Assembly (NCBI GenBank): GCA_002300355.1
Contig: NSGV01000001.1
Coordinates: 1,674,001-1,738,000, forward strand
DNA from: Streptomyces sp. TLI_235
Lineage (GTDB): Bacteria > Actinomycetota > Actinomycetes > Streptomycetales > Streptomycetaceae
Length of the DNA stretch: 64,000 nt
Reading direction: 5' to 3'
Shown: positions 60,357 through 64,000 of the stretch, piece after piece
Layout: each line of letters opens with the position of its first letter
Position numbering within the stretch: the stretch's first letter is position 1
The notes under the pieces: generated by a model
What the model was told of the DNA's origin: nothing
What the model saw: only the letters and a program-made list of their open reading frames with translations
The model's database searches: none
Made by a program: the position numbers and the translations under genes

Positions 60357-61325
60357 ATGACATCCACCATCAGCTCCGGAATTCCCGGGACAGCAGCCGT
60401 GGAAGTGCGGGACCTGCACCGCCGCTACGGCGACTACGAGGCGGTGCGCGGTGTTTCCTTCACCGTGGCCCGCGGCGAGCTCTTCGCCCTGCTCGGCACC
60501 AACGGCGCCGGCAAGACGACCACGCTGGAGGTGCTGGAGGGCTACGGCCCGCCGAGCTCCGGCACGGTGCGGGTGTTCGGCCTGGACCCGTACGCGCAGG
60601 GGCCCGAGGTCCGCCGCCGGACCGGCGTGATGCTCCAGGAGGGCGGCTTCTTCAAGGAGTTGACCGTCCGGGAGACGGTCGACTCCTGGCGGTCCTTCCT
60701 CACCGGGCCGCGGCCGACCGCCGAGGTGCTCGGCCAGGTCGGTCTCACCGAGCGGGCGGACACCCGGGTCGCCCAGCTGTCCGGCGGCGAACGGCGCCGC
60801 CTCGACCTCGCGCTGGCCGTGCTGAACGACCCCGACCTGCTCTTCCTGGACGAGCCCACCACCGGCATGGATCCGGAGGCCCGCCGCACCACCTGGCGGA
60901 TCGTCAAGGAGCTCCAGGCGGCCGGCACCACCGTCCTGCTGACCACCCACTACCTGGAGGAGGCCCAGCAGTTGGCCGACCGGGTGGCCATCATGGACCG
61001 CGGCCGGCTGGCCGCGGTCGGCACGGTGGACGAGGTGCTCGCCGGGCACGGCACCCGGATCACCTTCCCGCTGCCGTCCGGTGTCAGCGAGGCCCGACTC
61101 CCGCAGGTGCTCGGTGAGTCGGCAACCGTCTCGGACGGCGTCGCAACGTACACCGCGACCCGCACCGCCCCGGCGCTGGCCGCCCTGCACACCTGGGCCG
61201 CCGAGTGGTCGGTGGAGCTGGACGGCATCGAGGTGCGGTCCGCCTCCCTGGAGGACGTCTTCCTGGAACTGGCGCACGACGGCCGCGGCAAGGACGCGGC
61301 ACACGAAGGGACGGCTGCACGATGA
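60357..61325 (+). CDS. ABC transporter ATP-binding protein (ABC-2 type, immunity/export)
   Basis: The 322-residue ATPase has Walker A LLGTNGAGKTTT, Q-loop MLQEGGF, signature LSGGERRRLDLALA, Walker B LLFLDEPTTGMD and H-loop TTHYLEEA. A C-terminal extension of about 80 residues typical of CcmA/drug-exporter ATPases follows. It overlaps the permease gene by ATGA. Being divergent from the precursor operon, it is probably a self-protection or secondary export system. ATG 60357 lacks an SD; GTG near 60402 is an alternative. Confidence 0.92.
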   Translation: MTSTISSGIPGTAAVEVRDLHRRYGDYEAVRGVSFTVARGELFALLGTNGAGKTTTLEVLEGYGPPSSGTVRVFGLDPYAQGPEVRRRTGVMLQEGGFFKELTVRETVDSWRSFLTGPRPTAEVLGQVGLTERADTRVAQLSGGERRRLDLALAVLNDPDLLFLDEPTTGMDPEARRTTWRIVKELQAAGTTVLLTTHYLEEAQQLADRVAIMDRGRLAAVGTVDEVLAGHGTRITFPLPSGVSEARLPQVLGESATVSDGVATYTATRTAPALAALHTWAAEWSVELDGIEVRSASLEDVFLELAHDGRGKDAAHEGTAAR

Positions 61326-62212
61326 CCACCACCAACACCACGGGCACCCTCGCCGCCGGCCGGGCCGCCGCAACGGCTCCGGGCACTCGCACGGCCGCAC
61401 CACGCGGCTGGCTCGGCTACGCCCGCGGCCAGTTCCTGCTCTCCTGGCGGGTGTTCTGGCGCAACCGGCGCTCCACCTTCATCGGTTTCCTGCTGCCGGT
61501 GCTGCTGAACCTGGTGGTCGCCGCGCCCCTGCGCGGCAAGGAGATCGCCGGGGTGAGCGCGGCCGGCTACACCACCGTCGGCTTCATCGGTCTGGCCCTG
61601 GTGACCTCGTTCATCAACCTGCTGAACGGCCTGGTCGCCCGCCGCGACGACCTGGTCCTCAAGCGGCTGCGCGGCACCGAGGTCCCGGCGACGGCGATCT
61701 TCGCCGGCCAGATCGGCGCGGGCGGCGCGGTGGTGCTGCTGCAGGTCGTGGTGCTTGGCGCGGTCTCGGTGGGCTGGTTCGGCACCGCACTGCCCGCCGA
61801 TCCGCTGCTCCTGCTGCTCGTCCTGGCCGGCGGCTACCTGCTGTTCGCGGTGCTGGCCGTGGCGCTGTCCGGTGTGACACCGAGCGCGGAGGCGGCGCCG
61901 ATGGTGGCCACCCCGGTGCTGCTGCTCTGCATGTTCGGCAGCGGTGTGGTCGCCCCGCTCGCCTCGCTGCCCGAGTGGCTGCGACCCGCCGCGCACGTCC
62001 TGCCGCTCGCCCCCGTGGTGGAGGGCCTGCGGACGGCCTGGTTCGGCCGCGGCTTCGGCCACGAGACCTGGGGCGGCGCCCCGCTGGAGCGGCTCGACCT
62101 GCTGCACGGCTGGGCACACGCCGCCCCCTCCCTGCTGATGATCGCCGCCTGGGGCGCCGCCGCCGCCGTGCTCGGCCGGCGGCTGTTCCACTGGGAGCCC
62201 CGACGCGGCTGA
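61322..62212 (+). CDS. ABC-2 type permease
   Basis: The 296-residue protein has a 35-residue hydrophilic N-terminus, then ABC-2 features: FLLSWRVFWRNRRSTFIGFLLPVLLNLVV, a second pair of helices around GFIGLALVTSFINLLNGLVARRDDLVLKRLRGTEVPA, and three to four more helices including PMVATPVLLLCMFGSGVVAPLASLPEWLRPAAHVLPLAPVVEGLR. It forms the membrane part of the exporter with the preceding ATPase, coupled by ATGA overlap. The substrate is inferred from context. Confidence 0.93.
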   Translation: MTTTNTTGTLAAGRAAATAPGTRTAAPRGWLGYARGQFLLSWRVFWRNRRSTFIGFLLPVLLNLVVAAPLRGKEIAGVSAAGYTTVGFIGLALVTSFINLLNGLVARRDDLVLKRLRGTEVPATAIFAGQIGAGGAVVLLQVVVLGAVSVGWFGTALPADPLLLLLVLAGGYLLFAVLAVALSGVTPSAEAAPMVATPVLLLCMFGSGVVAPLASLPEWLRPAAHVLPLAPVVEGLRTAWFGRGFGHETWGGAPLERLDLLHGWAHAAPSLLMIAAWGAAAAVLGRRLFHWEPRRG

Positions 62213-62216
62213 CCGG

Positions 62217-62244
62217 CGCGCACCCCGCCCGGCAGGGGTGCGCG
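62217..62244 (+). terminator. Hairpin terminator after the ABC-2 permease
   Basis: CGCGCACCCC (62217-62226) pairs with GGGGTGCGCG (62235-62244) around an 8-base loop, four bases after the permease stop. Confidence 0.65.
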
Positions 62245-62318
62245 GGGCCGCCGCCCGGATGTGCGAGAGTGCGGACGGACGGATCGTCGGCAGGCACGGA
62301 ACGGGGAGCGTGGGCACG

Positions 62319-63812
62319 GTGGCAGGGCGGACTTCCGGCAGCACACCGGGCGGAGCCGGCCGAGTGGACGCCGTGGTGGTCGGCGCCGGGCCGAACGGAC
62401 TCGCCGCCGCCCTGCTGCTCGCCGCCGCCGGCCTGGAGACCGTCGTGTACGAGGCCGCGGAGACCGTCGGCGGCGGCCTGCGGACCGCCGAGACCACCCT
62501 CCCCGGCTTCCGGCACGACCTCTGCTCGGTCGCCCACCCGATGGCCCTGGCCTCGCCGTTCTTCCGGGCCTTCGGCCTCGCCGAACGGGTCGAGCTGCTG
62601 CAGCCCCCGGCCGCGTACGCACAGCCGCTGGACGGCGCCCCGGCCGGGATCGCCTACCGCGACCTGGACCGCACCGCCGAGCGGCTCGGCCGCGACGGCC
62701 GGGCCTGGCGGGCGCTGTTCGGCCCGCTGGTCGACCGTTGGCAGGGCACCGTCGACGCCGCACTCTCCGACCAGCGCCGTCTCCCCGCCGAGCCGCTGAC
62801 GGCCCTTCGGCTGGGCCTGCGGATCGCCGAGTTCGGCACCCCGGCCTGGGGGGCGCGGCTGCGCGAGCCGGCCGCCCGGGCCATGCTCGCGGGCGTCGCC
62901 GCGCACGCCGTCGCCCCGCCGCGCGCCTTCGCCCCGGCCGGCGCCGGCGTGCTGCTGGCCGCCCTCGGGCACGCCGTCGGCTGGCCGGTGCCGCGCGGCG
63001 GCAGCCAGGCGATCGCCGACGCGATGGCCGCCGAACTGGTCCGCCTCGGCGGCCGGATCACCACCGGCCACCGCGTCGAGTCGCTCGCCGAACTCCCTCC
63101 CGCCCGCGCCGTCCTGCTCGATCTCACCCCCGCCGGACTGCTCCACCTGGCCGGGCCCGCCCTGCCCGACCGATACGCCCGGCGGCTGCGCGCCTACCGC
63201 TACGGCTCGGCCGTCAGCAAGGTCGACTTCGCGCTGGCGGGGCCGGTGCCCTGGGCCGACCCGGCCTGCGCCGAGGTGGGCACCCTCCACCTGTCCGGCA
63301 CCCGCGAGGAGACCGTCGCCGTCGAACGGGAGGTGGCCGCGGGCCGCCACCCGGCCCGCCCGTACGTACTCGCCGTGCAGCCCGGCATCGTCGACCCCGG
63401 CCGGGCCCCGGCCGGCCGGCACACCCTCTACAGCTACGCCCACGTGCCGCACGGGTCGACGGTGGACGTCGGGGACGCCGTGGAACGGCAGATCGAGCGC
63501 TTCGCCCCCGGCTTCCGCGACCTCGTGCTCGCCAGGACGGTCACCACCGCCGCCGACCAGCAGCTGTACAACGCCAACTACGTGGGCGGCGACATCGGCG
63601 GCGGCGCGATGACCCTATGGCAGACGGCCTTCCGCCCCGTCCCCGCCCTCGACCCGTACGCCACCCCGCTCGACGGCGTCTACCTCTGCTCCGCCGCCAC
63701 CCCGCCCGGCCCCGGCGTCCACGGCATGGCCGGCCTGCACGCCGCCCGCCGCGCCCTGAAGCAGCGCTTCGGCCTCACCGGAGATCCCCTGCACCGCCTG
63801 GCACGGGGCTGA
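62319..63812 (+). CDS. FAD-dependent phytoene-desaturase-like oxidoreductase
   Basis: The 497-residue protein has the N-terminal dinucleotide-binding motif VDAVVVGAGPNGLAAALLLAAAGLETVVYEAAETVGGGLRT. A conserved C-terminal FAD segment is YATPLDGVYLCSAATPPGPGVHGMAGLHAARRAL, as in the crtI/NAD(P)-FAD oxidoreductase group. GTG 62319 has GGGGAG at suitable spacing; GTG 62310 is too close to it. The family desaturates or isomerises polyprenes or other lipids, but many actinobacterial members are uncharacterised. It is separated from the RiPP genes by a terminator and may be unrelated. Confidence 0.88.
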   Translation: MAGRTSGSTPGGAGRVDAVVVGAGPNGLAAALLLAAAGLETVVYEAAETVGGGLRTAETTLPGFRHDLCSVAHPMALASPFFRAFGLAERVELLQPPAAYAQPLDGAPAGIAYRDLDRTAERLGRDGRAWRALFGPLVDRWQGTVDAALSDQRRLPAEPLTALRLGLRIAEFGTPAWGARLREPAARAMLAGVAAHAVAPPRAFAPAGAGVLLAALGHAVGWPVPRGGSQAIADAMAAELVRLGGRITTGHRVESLAELPPARAVLLDLTPAGLLHLAGPALPDRYARRLRAYRYGSAVSKVDFALAGPVPWADPACAEVGTLHLSGTREETVAVEREVAAGRHPARPYVLAVQPGIVDPGRAPAGRHTLYSYAHVPHGSTVDVGDAVERQIERFAPGFRDLVLARTVTTAADQQLYNANYVGGDIGGGAMTLWQTAFRPVPALDPYATPLDGVYLCSAATPPGPGVHGMAGLHAARRALKQRFGLTGDPLHRLARG

Positions 63813-63963
63813 GCCCGGCCGGGTTTGCGGAATCGCCGTTGACGAGCCCGCCGCCGCTGCCGGAGGCTGTCCCGGACCGGCCGTCAGAAGGCCGACCGGA
63901 CCGACCGCTCCGGGGCACGGCGGCCCGTTCCGGCCGACCGAACCGCCGCTCAGGGAGGGAACC

Positions 63964-64000
63964 GTGCAGCCACGGACCCGGGCCGCACTGGCCCTCCTCG
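63964..64000 (+). CDS. Start of a probable secreted protein (partial, right edge)
   Basis: GTG 63964 is preceded by GGGAGGGAACC, a strong SD. The 12 visible codons read V-Q-P-R-T-R-A-A-L-A-L-L, the basic then hydrophobic beginning of a signal peptide. The rest lies outside the window. Confidence 0.5.
   Translation, partial: MQPRTRAALALL

Larger units (their letters stand above)
45969..62212. other. RiPP biosynthetic cluster (azole/LanM hybrid, NHLM-type export)
   Basis: Eight leftward genes (60091 to 45969) are joined by ATGA overlaps or short gaps. In transcription order they are a double-glycine precursor, P450, membrane-fusion protein, C39-peptidase ABC exporter, second NHLM ABC exporter, LanM-like protein, E1-like/YcaO fusion and SagB-type dehydrogenase. 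A divergent ABC-2 exporter pair starts at 60357. A YcaO, a SagB enzyme and a LanM in one operon with one precursor predict azoles and dehydrated residues in the same peptide. Boundaries are by strand change and by the hairpins at 45888 and 62217. Confidence 0.85.

Noticed and set aside
62319..63812. FAD oxidoreductase considered as part of the RiPP cluster
   Set aside because: It is separated from the ABC-2 genes by a terminator, has its own SD, and resembles lipid/polyprene desaturases rather than peptide-modifying enzymes; membership cannot be excluded but is unsupported.

Overview
The window is very G+C-rich (roughly 73-75%) with strong third-position GC bias, frequent GTG/TTG starts and many 1-4 bp gene overlaps. 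It contains a conservon (cvnABCD-type operon), a MocR regulator, EI24 and lipase-maturation-factor proteins, and a RiPP biosynthetic cluster. Together these point to a chromosomal segment of a streptomycete-like actinomycete (Streptomyces or Kitasatospora; genus is an inference). No tRNA, rRNA, transposase, integrase or CRISPR array was seen.

Layout. 1-3 kb: the start of a secreted protein, a secreted TTHB210-like/DUF5602-type protein, an ABM-fold monooxygenase-like protein and a phosphoribosyltransferase-hydrolase fusion. 3-7.6 kb: a compact tyrosine/homogentisate catabolic operon (hppD, hmgA, an unknown gene, fahA). 7.7-11.2 kb: a membrane protein, two crotonase-fold enzymes and a vWA protein. 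11.2-18.7 kb: a dual TrkA-N channel-like protein, a divergent LysE exporter/Lrp pair, a small Cys-rich protein, a GNAT-AAA+ fusion, a P450 and an EI24 protein. 18.9-23.2 kb: a nucleobase unit (NCS1 permease, PucR regulator, deaminase, 2OG/IPNS-type oxygenase). 23.3-34.3 kb: a long acidic-repeat protein, a lipase maturation factor, two DMT exporters, an orphan sugar-binding lipoprotein, a MocR regulator, a GAF-PAS protein and an acyl-CoA dehydrogenase-like protein. 34.6-45.9 kb: a conservon, a third DMT exporter, a second dual TrkA-N protein, an EF-hand protein, an Fpg/Nei glycosylase, a PfkB sugar kinase, a LuxR-type regulator and an orphan response regulator.

The most striking region is 45.97-62.2 kb. 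A leftward operon of eight genes encodes, in transcription order, a 54-residue double-glycine precursor, a cytochrome P450, a membrane-fusion protein, a C39-peptidase/ABC exporter, a second NHLM-type ABC exporter, a LanM-like protein, a fused E1-like/YcaO cyclodehydratase and a SagB-type dehydrogenase. A divergent ABC-2 exporter pair (60.36-62.21 kb) may provide immunity. The combination predicts a Ser/Cys-rich peptide carrying azol(in)es plus dehydrated residues. The LanM keeps most kinase and elimination residues. Its cyclase half lacks the zinc-binding W-C-x-G and C-H-G motifs, and its catalytic-loop His is Trp. I read this as a linear azole/dehydroamino-acid peptide, goadsporin-like in outcome but with a LanM-derived rather than LanB-derived dehydratase. 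This is the best candidate for an undescribed system in the window.

The window ends with an FAD-dependent phytoene-desaturase-like oxidoreductase and the first codons of a probable secreted protein.
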